Assembly (NCBI RefSeq): GCF_003369915.1
Contig: NC_046674.1
Location: forward strand, 18,665,657-18,729,656
Origin: Drosophila miranda
Lineage: Eukaryota > Arthropoda > Insecta > Diptera > Drosophilidae
Direction of reading: 5' to 3'
Length of the DNA: 64,000 bases
Both the position numbers and the translations under genes were made by a program. Positions 22,358 to 34,450 of the stretch are shown here, one piece after another. Within the stretch, counting starts at the first letter, position 1, and every line of letters starts with the position of its first letter. Under the pieces are notes generated by a model. That model was given only the letters and a program-made list of their open reading frames with translations, was not told the origin of the DNA and made no database searches.

Positions 22358-25300
22358 TGCAACGATGCTTCTTAATCTTCACTGCGGCTGCAGAACATTA
22401 ACGTTGATTTCTGAAAGATTTGTACGGAATATGCAGAAGGAGTAACGAAGAGATTGCTACAACTTAATGATATAGCGGTTACTCCATAAATACTTGAACT
22501 TTACTGATGGAACACGTCTCTAGATTGAAACCCACAGCGTGGGCCGCAAGGAAAGGAAAGGAAAGGTCTAGGGAATGCCCTAATATTATCACATTCCTAT
22601 CCTTTCCCATTGACGGCCATTCAAAATGTATTAATTTTAGCCCAATTTTAGTAAAGGAATAAAATCGGTTAAGTTTTCATCAAGGTATAACCTAAAGAAG
22701 GAAAGTATCCAAAGAATGGAGGAATTTTCCACTTCGATGGATCATAAAATGCATCAAACGTAACCTCAAATTGCATAATTTTCTAATCCAGATACTTAGA
22801 TTCGATAGATTGCGTCTTTAGAAAATAAAAAGGGATCGAATGATCTGATGGATGAGAAATCTTCTAGAACTATCTAGCCCTGAAATGGATATGGGTCGTA
22901 GCCACGCACTGCATGTATTTATACCCGATACTCAAAATGAGTATTGGGGTATATTAGATTTGTGGTAAAAGTGGATGTGTGTAACGTCCAGAAGGAATCG
23001 TTTCCGACCCCATAAAGTATATATATTCTTGATCAGCATCAATAGCCGAGTCGATTGAGCCATGTCTGTCTGTCCGTCTGTCCGTCCGTCCGTCCGTCTG
23101 TCCGTCTGTCCGTCCGTCCGTCTGTCCGTCCCCTACAGCGCCTAGTGCTCAAAGACTATAAGAGCTAGAGCAACGATGTTTTGGATCCAGACTTCTGTGA
23201 TATGTCACTGCTACAAAAATATTTCAAAACTTCGCCCCGCCCACTTCCGCCCCCACAAAGGACGAAAATCTGTGGCATCCACATATTTAAAGATACGATA
23301 AAACCAAAAACGCAGAATCGTAGAGGATGACTATATGTTCTAGAGTGTAAAATCTCAACCAGATCGTATAATTATTATAGCCAGAATCAAGAAAACAATT
23401 TCATTCTTTCTCGCTCTGTCTCTCTCTAACACACAGGTTTCATGGTCGGCTTTGCCAATTGCAAAATATGAGTTCAAGGATCTCAGAACCTATAAGAGAC
23501 AGAGCAACCAAATTTGGTATCCACACTCCTGTGATATCGGACCTTGACCGTTTCGTGTCCAAATTTCGCCACACCCCCTTCCGCCCCCGCAAAGGACGAA
23601 AATCTGGGGCATCCACAAATCTCAGAGACTATTAAGGCTAGAGTAACCAAATTTGGTATCCGCACTTCTGTTAGATCTCACTATAAAACGTATATCTCAG
23701 AATTTCGCCCCACCCCCTTCCGCCCCCACAAAGGACGAAAATCTGTTGCATCCACAATATTGCAGATTCGAGAAAACTAATCAGAATCATAGATAATGAC
23801 CATATCTATCAGACTGCTGAATCTGGATCAGATCGGATCATTTTTATACCCAAAAGGAACAAATCAATTTGCACTGGCTACGCAGCGCCCGACGTCACGC
23901 TCAGACTGATTTTCTGTCTCTCTCGCACGCACTCTTTGTCGTGTCGTTTAATATTAGCGGCGTCTGCCGGAGGAGAGCCATACTGACTAAGTATCGGGTA
24001 TAACTGAAGAGTTGCGGTGTCCGCAGCAACTCACAACGTTCCCCCTCGTTTGTTTTTAGACTCTCGGGCATCGATGTGCAAAGAACATAGCGGAATCTTC
24101 TACAAATTTATGTTCTGAATTCCACACAAATTGCTCAAGTTTTCACCAAATTATGGATCGAAAAGAGCAAAAATGTGCATGTCTCATGGCCTCTCCACCG
24201 GTTGTCCGACTATAAGGTGTACCCCAGTACAGGCAGTTCTCTGGCTATTTATTCTTCACCAGTTTGAAGGAGAATAAGTACAGGAGAGCCATATCAAAAA
24301 CAAAAACCAAGCTTAGAGAACGCTTAACAATTCGAAATTTAAGAAAAGCGAGTACAATGAATGCAATGCTCTGAGAATAGCTCAAGAAGCCGTTGAAAAC
24401 AACAGAATAATGTGGATGGGACTTGAAGAATAGCGGACACTCCTTCAAGAGGCGCCACCACCAGAGCCGTGTTCGCGGCTGTGCCGCAATTAAAGCCAAA
24501 CAAAACCGCAAGCTCCCAGCGGAGGCCCGGAAGGTGGAGGGGCGATGGAGGGGGTCCGGGGTCCTGATAACAAGGCTCACAATGACAGCCTGGCCGCGTT
24601 TTCTTCTGTCTCCTGAGTGCTGCTTGACACGTGAGCCCCAAGACGCAGGCTGCTGCTTAAATTTAGACCGTATTCTCATTGGTGCCACTTGTGGGGCATG
24701 GGGATACAGTGGCGCCTATTGCTGGGCTGCCCATCCAGAGTAACATTCCCACTCTCTTGCTTCCACTTATGGTCCATCATTAGCGGGATTTCGAGAGCCA
24801 TTGGATGGGGTATCTGGAGCACACTTCCATTATTTGCACTGTGAGGTGTATTCAGAGGTTGAATGAGATTTCACTGATTGAATCGCTCGAGGAATATGCT
24901 GCATCCATCACCCGATGAAATTTCATAGTAATTTGAACAGATTTTACTGGAATGGTAACGCACATTCCGAAGGTCTTTCAGATGGGATTTCATTAAGATA
25001 GTGCTTCAGACACGGCCGTATGCACTTCTATTCTATCAATAGAGAATTTTTCAAAGCTATTGAATTGGAAATTCATTTCACAAACGTTCATTTCCAATCT
25101 TCAGCCATCAAACAAAGGATTTTCACACCGATTGCATACGATTTTCCCACAAAAATGTCACCGGGTTTCGTACACATTAATCGCTTACTTGTTGGTTCTT
25201 CTTCCCGTGGATGATACCTTCGGGCTGTTGCTGCCGCTGCTGCTGCTGCTGCTGCTGCGGATGTCGATGCTGTTGCTATTTGCTGTCGATGCGAGGAGAG

Positions 25301-27368
25301 CCTTTTGTGTGACCTAAAAGCACTTTTTGTCTTCGCGTCTGTATGTATACTGGCATGTGCATATATCTTCCACTTTTCACCTGTACTTTACCCTCAATGG
25401 TCATCCTCAGGAGTGATCTATATCTTCATTGGCAGCTTCCATTTTCTGGCTTTTGCTTGGCTTTTCAATTTCCGAATAAAGAATGATATTTTATTTTCAC
25501 TCCTGAAGCGTTTCCGCAGCTTTCTCGATTGTGGCAGGATTTCGCTGACTGGAGCGATGGCGTCTGCATCCGAGCAACCTCCACGCGCGTCTGATAAGAC
25601 GGTGCCACAACACCACGAAGCATTCATCCCTCATGATATCGCCTCTCGATTCCCATAAATCTGAGTCTGCAGACTGGTCGAAATCGGCAGTGGATACCCG
25701 CTGCAATGGACTTCATTTCACTATCCCAGGGGATGCTGGCCCTCGGGGGGTTGGTTGCTCTTTGGGGAGGTTTCTCCGTAGTTGGCATAACTGGCGCCAC
25801 CTATTGTGGATATCAACCGCGGGGGTGTTTTATAGCATCCATATCACAGTAGTATAACAGTTAGATAGTAACTTGCTCTCAAGCTGGGCTTTAGCGATGC
25901 AGCGGCTGCATGCTCACGCATTGGCTCAGCGCGCAATAATATAAATCATTTTTATATTCTGTGCAACATTGGCGTGTATGAGAATGTCCACATGCTGCCA
26001 TGCAGCCGCTGCATCGTTTGAAGCCAGCATTACTTTCCAGCACTTTCACACTCGTGACTCACTGCTTGTTATATTATACTTTCACACTTTTATTATTTTT
26101 CACTGCTTGATATACAGAATCCAAGAAGTACACTGCTTTCAACAATCTCCCTGCTGTCATCGGAAATAACTGCTTGGTATTGTTTTGAGATGGTTCTGCC
26201 TCTCATGCTTTCCTTTCCTCCCACACATTTACTGCTTTCAATGTGAACACTGCTTTCAATGAATAACACTGCTTGCCCAAGTCTATTTGCATTTGAATTT
26301 GAATTCAAATCCCCTCTCGGACTCATATTCACCACAAGAAAGAAGGGGTAAAAGCTTCTCCACTCCGAAATTGTACCAACCGAAAGTCACCACAAAGCGG
26401 GGAAAAACTCAACGAAAGCAGGACATGCGCAAAGAAAGTCATGAATGGTCGAGACGATACGAAGTCAAAGGACTCGGACTCTACGTCTCGGGAACATCAA
26501 CAACAATTTGACAAGAATTCCTGCCTCAATTCCGTCGACGTTCATTCATAGGCGAAGTGTAACGGCGTGCTGACGTTCCTCCGTGCGTGCCGGATGTTCC
26601 GACGAATCCCCAACTGGCGGATATACGTGATGCAGTTGTTCAAACCGAATCGTTCCGTTCTCCACCGTGTGAATCCCATAGCCCGTGCGTGTTCTACGAC
26701 AGGGTTTTTGTTTGTTTTTTTGTTTGAGGCAAAGCCAAAAGCCAAAAGCCAAAAGCCTGTGCACTGCCAGTGATTGAGTCTCGTCCTCGATGCACTCCCT
26801 GACAATTGAGTGGCGCTTCCTTGATCCGTACTATAGCCCATCCGTGTGTGTCCCAAAATCGAATCCCATACCGGAAAGTGAATGTGAATGAGAAGTGTTG
26901 CCTCCTTCCGGAAAGTAAATCCCGAACAAACCGAAATAAACCGAATAAAAGGAAAACTACATTTTGTTAACGATCGTTCCTAGAGCATGTAAAGCATATA
27001 TTAACTTAATCAGCTAATCAATAAGCAGAAGGGAGCTAAAGTTTCAGTGCGATTCAGTGCGGAGGACCCAAGAGAAAGTTGCTTCTGTCCCTAAGTGAAT
27101 TTATCAAGTTGATATTTACGTGATTCCGCCCCGGGGTGCCCCGACAAACAAATGGCAGAAGTGCGTGAGAGCCCTAATCAAGTGGCAGATGAGCAGTAGG
27201 TGACCCCCAATTCGAGTGGCAGGCAACAATAGCCCCAGACGAAGTAAGAGCTCTAGGTGACCCCCAAAAATCGAGCGGCAGAGCAGCGTAAACTCCCAGT
27301 CCTCCAATGCAGTTGGCCAAATGTGCGTTAGTTAGTGCCGATTCCAAACGGGGAACACAGACTGCAAA
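22358..27368. other. Intergenic region with one mobile element; dpr20 leader at the right end
   Basis: Apart from the repeat at 22920-24002, no gene is recognised. A CAG/CTG-rich patch lies at 25228-25275. A palindrome occurs twice at 25895-25912 and 25999-26016, and ACTGCTT occurs seven times in 26061-26274. The final few hundred bases before 27369 are probably dpr20 5' untranslated sequence with short upstream ORFs. Open frames such as 25305-25658 lack an ATG start and show no family likeness. Confidence 0.5.
22920..24002. mobile_element. Interspersed repeat with short inverted termini
   Basis: The 1,083-bp segment begins TATACCCGATACT (22920-22932) and ends with its exact reverse complement AGTATCGGGTATA (23990-24002). 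It contains a run of TCCG/TCTG tetramers (about 23068-23130), and three diverged copies of a roughly 60-bp unit around 23228, 23561 and 23699 that share CGCCCCCRCAAAGGACGAAA (R at the varying position). No transposase frame is present, so it is non-autonomous. Very similar sequences are common in Drosophila genomes by general recollection; I cannot assign a family. No clear longer target duplication is seen; a TA on each side may be terminal or duplicated. Confidence 0.7.
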
Positions 27369-27378
27369 ATGCGTTTGA
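27307..27378 (+). promoter_or_regulatory. Upstream ORF overlapping the dpr20 start
   Basis: An ATG at 27307 opens a 23-codon frame that ends TGA at 27376-27378, out of frame with and overlapping the main ATG at 27369. A second, 4-codon frame starts at 27321. If this leader is exonic, overlapping upstream ORFs would be expected to lower translation from the main start. That effect is inferred, not shown. Confidence 0.4.
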
Positions 27379-30300
27379 ATGAACCAGCGAAAATAGCGTC
27401 TCCGAGAATTAAATCGAAGCAAGCCACAGGAACCACCACTGCTGCAACAGGAGCAGCAGCCGCCAGTCACACCACATCGATCTCTGCGTCCACGCGACCA
27501 ATTGAATGCTCCGTGCGCAACCTGATCAGGCTGTTTATCCTAACCACAACGATCATGGGCAGTGGCAGGGCCATCGGTAGCGGCCTGGTCCAGGCCAATG
27601 CCGTCTATGAGGCCGTCAATCGGATCAAGGGTGTGGATCCCTATGGCTTTGTCGCCTCCGAGCAGCTGGACGAGCTGCTGTTGGACGCCACAGTAAAACT
27701 GCCCGCGAGAACCACACCCGCGGGAGCAGCAGGAGGGGGAGAAGGAGGAACCACTGCCACGCCCTCGTCGGACCACTTGCCGTTGACCACGTGGCGGGAT
27801 AGTTACGGTAGGGAAAATTGCAAAATTGCTACTTGGAAATCAACCCAACGAGGGGGCGGCGAAGCGAGGTGGGGTCGGCGCAGGGCCATTATTATATAAT
27901 TGTTTTTCAATGAAAGGCTGAAAGACTTTCACTCTTTGAATACTTGGAAAAATGTGATACATTACACCTGCACTGAGCGCAAAAAAAAATATTTTTCCTC
28001 TGTGACGATTCCGAAAAGGCGATTTTGTGTGATTTAAAAATTTTCAATGGTAATATTAAATCATTTAATTCGCGACTTAGGCCAATGGTTACTTGAAATT
28101 AAAGATAAAACGCTATAATTTCAACATTTTCATACTCAATGGGTACTGAAAGATTGTACAAAAAGGCCTCATCCAATGGACACGTTAAATATTTAGATAT
28201 TTTACAATAAGACTTACGAGATTTGTATAAAGCAAATAAAAAGTGTATTAGAAAATAATCGAATTGGAAGTGTTTACTATACAAAAAACAAGTGAAAACC
28301 GAGGTTAGATAATCCAGACATTTTTATATCAAATGTAAAACAAATTGCAAAGATCTGCATTACAAAAAGAAATTTAGAAATTTTGATATGATATTCTCAC
28401 ATATGTATGTACATATGTGCATGGTTATATACAAACATATTCACAACGAAATAATATGAAAACTATTTAGGAAAATATAAACTGCTTTCATTTGAAAGTG
28501 CAAAATTTACCAATTGACGTGTCCGATAAATAATACAATAAATTATCAACAAAATGTTACATTTTTTCTCAGTGCAATGTGGATAATGTGTAATAAAATC
28601 CTATGCCCATCTAATATGTTCCTCTATATAGAAATGACTATCTGCCATCTTCCAATAAGTGGATTTGGTGTGCCACCAAAAATAGGTTTCCTGATTCTCT
28701 GATCTTCCAAATTTATTAATCATATACAACCCATTCCTTTGTACCCCTTCCCATTTTGCGGAAACCAGAAATTAGCATTCAGACAGACACTGAACCAGAT
28801 ATCCAGACCCACACCCACACCCACACTTTCGCCCACACTTTCCCGCCAGTGGGTGGCCATGTCATCAATTCTTAACTTTCCTTTCCCTTTCCTTTCTCTT
28901 CGTCGGAAGCAGATTCGAATGAAATCGATAACTCCTATCTCCTAACTCCGGCCGCCGCCGCCGCTGCTGCCGCAGCTGCTGCTGTGCCTGCAGATGGGAC
29001 CAGCCTGGCCTTTGAGGCCGATGGCAATGGCAATGCGGAGCCCGATTACGTCATAGATATGAGCCAGACATCGACGGTGGCCCCCAGCTCCCAGACAACC
29101 TCAACGATCTTCGAGCAACGGCTGCCGGGGCGGTCCCAGGATATGGAGTCCCTGTCGCTGCAGGCGGACGGAACAGGCGCCACAGCAACGGCCAAGGGTC
29201 CGCTTTCTGAAGCACCCAGTCGGAAGAACTCCCTTAGTAGGGACGACATGACCTTCCAGCAGATTGGTAGCCAAAAGATAAATGCCTTAATGCTGGCCAC
29301 TACGGCGACAGTCAGCGGGGGTAGTGCCGCCACTAATGCGAACATTGCGACGCCCACAGAGCCCGTGAGGAACAAAACGAACAACGTTCGCACTTCGGCG
29401 GTGAGGGTGGACAGCAACAGCAAGCACTCGCTGCCCAAGGGCCAGAAAACCGATGCGCCCATGCTCAACTACATCTTTGACACGTTCTCGGCGGCCAATA
29501 AGCACCATCATCACGATCAGAGGTAAGTGTGGAGTCGCCTCCAGATGGGAAGATGTATTCATTAATACGCACCTGCCGGTCTCACAGATATGGTCCCCAC
29601 TTCGAGGACGCACAGCGGTTGGGCCAGGCCACGAATCTGACCGTGCAAGCAGGCTCCAGCATTCACTTGAACTGCAGGATTTCGCTGCTGCAGGATAAGA
29701 CTGTAAGTGCATCTGACCAGGTTCAATTAATCAAGTGCTTTTTACCTGCTTTTGAGGCGCACATTTCCATGCATATTTCCATTACTCAAAACCGCGCCAT
29801 TTTGCTTTAGATATTCTTCTTAGTGATGACACAATCAATTAAAAAGTGCATCGATTAATTTTACATCGATGAAATAAGTTTCCTATTCCTATCGTTATTT
29901 GAAAATTTGAAATGCCATATGGGAAGTACTGAAATGTTTTCCCATATACACGCTCCATCATTTAGGTCTCTTGGGTGCGACATAATACGCAGGACGAGGA
30001 AAACGCCCTGGATCTGCTAACAGTGGGCATGCACACATACACGGGTGATAAACGCTACAAAATGGAGTTCCAATATCCCAACAACTGGCGACTGAAGATA
30101 ACCAATGTGAAGAAGAATGACGAGGCCATTTACGAGTGCCAGATCTCGACCCATCCGCCCCGCCTCATACAAATTAACTTGCATGTGAATGGTAAGTACG
30201 CGCAAGCAGATACAGACATTGGAAGAGAAGTCACTCAAGTGGTTTGGCACAGCTCCCAAGGTGATGATTGTGGACGAGGTGGGGGATCCGTTGCAGGAGA

Positions 30301-30844
30301 AGTACTACGAGATCGACTCCACGCTGCAGCTGTCCTGTGTGGTGCGCAACGTGGCTATGACCAGCTCCGTGGTGTACTGGAAGCACATCGACGATGTTCT
30401 CAACTATGACGTGACACGCGGTGGCGTGAGGTAAGTGAGAGAGAAAGAGGATAGAGAGTGCGAGTACTCCCTACTAACGAGAATCCTGGATTGCAGCGTC
30501 AAAACCGAACTGATGGAGGATGGGGCCAACTCCACCCTCTCCATAGCGAAGATCAGCAAAACCGATTCGGGCAATTACACCTGCTCGATCAGCGAGTTCC
30601 AGAACTTTACCATTGTGGTGCACATTCTGAATGGTGAGGCCCCAACCGATGGAATGCAATGCGAATTTTTCCCCCGAGTGTGGGTAACAAAATCTCCTTT
30701 CTTTCCGTTGCAGGCGAGAGCTTTGCGGAGCTGCACCATGGCGGGGCAGGAGCGGTGCAGGCCACGTGGCACAATCTGGTGGCGCTGCACTTCCTAATGC
30801 TCATCCTGCTGGCGGCGAGTAGACTTAGGGCAGATTTTAGGTAA
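27369..30844 (+). CDS. dpr20: Dpr20-like two-Ig cell-surface protein
   Basis: Seven coding exons, all in phase: 27369-27807, 28913-29522, 29588-29702, 29966-30191, 30253-30430, 30497-30633 and 30714-30844, giving 611 residues. A hydrophobic stretch at ~57-82 is a late signal peptide or signal anchor. A long, low-complexity A/T/S-rich region follows to about 345. Ig1 spans roughly 350-462, with cysteines in IHLNC (~379) and AIYEC (~446) and the core WVRH tryptophan. Ig2 spans roughly 464-570, with LQLSC and GNYTC. The C-terminal 30 residues are hydrophobic, fitting a GPI or membrane anchor. Dpr proteins bind DIP partners in neuronal wiring. The unusually long N-terminal region and its place next to Dci and Cep290 favour dpr20 over other dprs. 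Intron 1 is 1.1 kb. The last codons read AGG TAA, where AGGTAAGG also resembles a donor. Confidence 0.87.
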
Positions 30845-31717
30845 GGTTCCCAGTTGTTTTGTTAGGGTAAGCGAGTGGGGGGAAGAGGAGAAGGAAGTTG
30901 AGCCTTCCTACGTACACATACATACACTTTTTTTTGAGTAATTGTTAAGATTTTGAATTTGTTTAGGGCCCCGGGGGCACAGGAGAGTTATTAGAAATAA
31001 CTAAAAAAAAATTAAAACAAATATTAAGAAAAGAAAACGCAGCCTAAGTTAAACTCCAAGCGATCGTCGTGTGTACTAGCTATTATAGATATGTTTCTAC
31101 GTCTATCATCAATTTGTACATGAGCAGGAGCACGCCTAGAGTTAAGTTTAGAGTAAGGCAAGGTGGTACAAGGCGCAGAGGCCAACGAATTTCCCTAGCA
31201 GAACGACACGTGTACGGTCACGGTCACGGTCTGGCCTAGATCTAGTTTATACAGGAATGTAAAGCATTATGTGTAAGTCACCAGAGGAGCGGAGCAGCAT
31301 CAGCACCCCTCGCAGTTTATTTTGGAGCTGACCTAGGGCTGGGAGCTGCCTAAGAAATAGCTGCATGCGGAAGAACTCCTGCGGGGACTATTCAATGTTG
31401 AACTAACTATAAAGTGCAATACTGTCATATACATATTATATACATACACACACATACACACACACACACACACATATACATACAAGCAAGCGATCGACTA
31501 AATGATATGTTAATAAACGAATACTCGTATATATGCAATAATAAAGTGAACTATATATGAGTGCAAAGTGAATTCAAAGCTGCAGCTTATTGGAAATTTA
31601 AATTTGATCGCACCACACAATATCGATCTATCGATCAAAGTGCGTTTTATTCAATCCATCCATCGATATGCAAACTCAACAGCTGTTCTTACAAGGAAAA
31701 TGATGTGAACAAATTTC
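30845..31717. other. dpr20 3' untranslated region; convergent ends with Dci
   Basis: After the dpr20 stop the sequence is non-coding, with a CA run at about 31446-31475 and AATAAA at 31512-31517 for the plus strand. On the minus strand AATAAA lies at 31646-31651, serving the Dci copy whose stop is at 31718. The two transcripts therefore end within about 150 bp of each other. Confidence 0.65.
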
Positions 31718-32564
31718 TTACAATTTCGATTTGCGGGTGGCAAAGTCCATTATGGCCTGGATGAACTCGTCTCCCTGAAAACGATTGAGGAGCTCCGAGC
31801 ACTCAGCATCATTAGCCTTCAGGAGGTTCGCCAGGAAGCCCTCCTTGATCAAGCGTTTTCCCTCCTTCAGAGAAGTAGGTGGCAAAGCGGAAAACTCCCG
31901 CAGCTTGGGCCACACCACAGAGTCCAGCTCCTCGGTCTTGTAGATGCGCGACACAAAGTTGAAATTGTATGCCTCGGCGGAGGAAAGTTTCTCATTAAGG
32001 AGCAGAATCTCCGAAGCTTTGGAGCGTCCAAGAATCATGGGCAGCAGAAAGGAAGAGCCTCCCTCTGGGACGAGACCCAGTTTGGTGAATGGCGTGTAAA
32101 AGTATGCCTAAAATGAATAAGAGATGGCTGTTTAGCAGGGGCTATCGAAGTGTGAAGATCAGATTTACCTCCTCCGCACACCACGCGACATCGCAAAGTC
32201 CCACAATGGTGGCGCCGATGCCAATCGCAGGTCCATTTACCAGACTAATAAGAATCTTGTTGCAGTTTATAAAGCCTAGCACCATGGCCTTGAATACGTT
32301 ATTTGCCTCTACAAGAAATGCTTGGATGTCGTCCGTTTGACCACTTGGGGTTAAGTCATTTCCGGCCGTAAAGAAGTCGCCCACGCCGGTCACCACTACG
32401 ATTGTCACGTCCGCATCGTCGTTCACTTCTCCCAGCACGCGAGCCAGCTCTTGGTACGCCACTCGATTCAAGCAGTTCTTCCTTTTGGGATTGTTGAATT
32501 TCACAATCAGAAGCTTGTCCTGCTTCTCCACTAGCAGCTCCTGGTACCCTTGGTATGCTGCCAT
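31718..32564 (-). CDS. Dci: Peroxisomal enoyl-CoA delta isomerase, copy 1 (Dci type)
   Basis: Two exons, 32564-32169 and 32107-31718, joined in phase 0, giving 261 residues. The crotonase fold is clear: VKFNNPKRKN near the N-terminus, DFFTAGNDL for the first oxyanion-hole loop, and NGPAIGIGATI for the second. The C-terminus RKSKL ends in the peroxisomal targeting signal SKL. The family shifts the double bond of 3-enoyl-CoA to 2-enoyl-CoA, so unsaturated fatty acids can be degraded. The next gene (33074-33921) is a close paralogue with the same intron position and the same SKL end. Synteny with dpr20 and Cep290 fits the D. melanogaster CG13890 locus. Which copy keeps the ancestral role cannot be told here. 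Confidence 0.9.
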
Positions 32565-33073
32565 CGATCTTTTTACGGAGAATTGCAGTTATCTCGAGCA
32601 AGTGGATGACAAAGTCCAATTAATGTGCTATTTAACTCATGTTTATTGTTGTTACCGCCATCGGATTACTTTCGTGTGAGAGTATGCGTGTGTGTGTTCA
32701 AATAAATTCGTGCGGTATGTTAGAGATGAACGATAGAATCGTTCTGAGGTATTTTTAAAGTCGCAGTTCACGATGAAAGAACATCTGATTGCATTTTATT
32801 AGAAATTCCATTAGACAAGCAACTAATGTGGCTGGTTGGTTGTGCTACGCAAGCTATTAATATTTTATCTAGAATTCCAGTAATTGATATCACCATATTG
32901 GCTAGGTAAATCACCAAAATTTTTAGCTATGAATAAATCTCTTTACATCGATCTGGCAGCTCTAGAAAGTACCGCAAAACATGATAAGTTATTATTTGTG
33001 CTATAAACATTCCACTTAAGCTCTAATCTCATTTACAGCCATGCAAATATTAGCTTACAAGAAAGTTCAATGT
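32565..33073. other. Spacer between the Dci copies, including a Cep290-end relic
   Basis: The part next to copy 1 (about 32597-32660) resembles the sequence upstream of copy 2 (about 33951-34015), for example GAGCAAGTG...ACAAAGTCCA. The stretch at about 32945-33040 resembles 34360-34475, the end of Cep290 and its spacer: ATCTGGCAGC, ATTTGTGCT and TAATCTCAT occur in the same order. This shows that the duplicated unit included the tail of the neighbouring gene. No gene is present. Confidence 0.6.
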
Positions 33074-33921
33074 TTACAGTTTTGACTTTCGATTTCCAAA
33101 GTTGTTTATAACCTGCAAAAACTCCTCAGCATGAAAACGATTGATCAACTCCTTGCACTCAGCCTCATGAGCGTTCAGGAGGTTCGCCAGGAAGCCCTCC
33201 TTGATCAAGCGTTTTCCCTCCTTCAGAGAAGTAGGTGGCAAAGCGGAAAACTCCCGCAGCTTGGGCCACACCACAGAGTCCAGCTCCTCGGTCTTGTAGA
33301 TGCGCGACACAAAGTTAAAATTGTACGCCTCGGCGGACGATAACTTCTCGTTGAGGAGAAGCATTTCCGAGGCTTTGGAGCGACCAAGAATCATGGGCAG
33401 CATATAAGAAGATCCCCCTTCTGGGACGAGACCCAATTTCGAAAATGGAGTGAGAAAGTATGCCTGAAAATAATAAGAATATGTTCAAGATCGAGATCAA
33501 ATTATTGAGAGGTCAAGTTGGGACTTACCTCCTCGGCACACCATGCGACATCGCTGAGCCCAACAACGGTGGCGCCGATGCCGATTGCTGGACCATTAAC
33601 CAAGGTAAAGACGATCTTCTTGCAGTTTATAAAGCTCTTTATCATGAATTTGAATATGACATTTGACTGTACGAGATACTCAGTGAGATTGTCAGCTTTT
33701 CCACTTTGGGATAAATCTTTTCCAGCCGTGAAGAAATCGCCCACCCCGGTCAACACAACTATTGTCACGTCGGCATCATTGTTCACTTCCCCCAGCACGC
33801 GGGCCAGCTCTTTATAGGCCACGGGACTCAGGCAATTCTTCTTTTTAGGATTATTGAATTTCACGACCAGAAGCTTGTCCTGCTTCTCCACTAGCAGCTC
33901 CTGATATCCTTGGTACTTCAT
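33074..33921 (-). CDS. Peroxisomal enoyl-CoA delta isomerase, copy 2 (Dci type)
   Basis: Two exons, 33921-33529 and 33463-33074, phase 0, giving 260 residues. The start at 33921 (M-K-Y-Q-G-Y-Q) was chosen because it aligns with copy 1 (M-A-A-Y-Q-G-Y-Q); an in-frame ATG 33 bp upstream would add 11 residues. The crotonase motifs DFFTAGKDL and NGPAIGIGATV and the C-terminal SKL are all kept, so it looks functional and peroxisomal. It differs from copy 1 mostly in the N-terminal half and in the last ~40 residues, while a 143-bp tract (33174-33316) is identical to copy 1. Confidence 0.9.
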
Positions 33922-34450
33922 CTCTGTACTGTGAATGGCAGTGCCCTCGAGCAAGTGACTGACAAAGTCCAGTTAATGCTGTGTTATCTCATGTTCATTG
34001 TTGTTTGTTTGCCACTATCTGATTAAACTAGAAGACGTTGTCCCATTCGGTCTAAAAATAAATAATGCGCCATAGAGATGGGCGATATTCGAACTTCCAA
34101 GTATTAGTATAGAACAAGTCACGGACAAAAGTAGGTGCCGACAGAAATGTTTTGAAGTTCTATATGTGGAAGTGAAGATTCCATTAGCTATTATGATGAT
34201 ATTTTTCCTAGTATTTGTCATATATAGATACAGCTGATGGTAGGGTTGAATATTTTTCTGCAATATAGATGTTATGATTTGCATTACACTAACGTCACTG
34301 TTTTCACCGCATTGGTGAGCTCTGTCACGCCCCGCTGGCTGAATTCATCTTTTTGCATTGATCTGGCAGCACTGTCATTTACCGGTACGCTTGAAAAAAT
34401 ATCGGATGTTTTATTTTGTGCTGTATTTACAACATCAACTTAATCGTTAA
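33922..34450. other. Spacer between Dci copy 2 and Cep290
   Basis: About 530 bp of AT-rich DNA holding the promoter side of Dci copy 2 and the short 3' end of Cep290. No coding signal was seen. ATCTGGCAGCACTG at 34363 resembles fly core-promoter motif 7 type sites and has a partner at 32951 in the duplicated unit. Confidence 0.55.

Noticed and set aside
23068-23130. TCCG/TCTG repeats as a possible CRISPR-like array
   Set aside because: It is a short tetramer run inside a transposable element in an animal genome, with no spacers.
24245-24688. 147-codon minus-strand frame
   Set aside because: No family likeness, and open frames overlap on both strands at similar length; chance is more likely than a gene.
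25305-25658. 117-codon frame with hydrophobic segments
   Set aside because: No ATG start, T-rich DNA readily encodes hydrophobic stretches, and no flanking splice partner or known family was seen.
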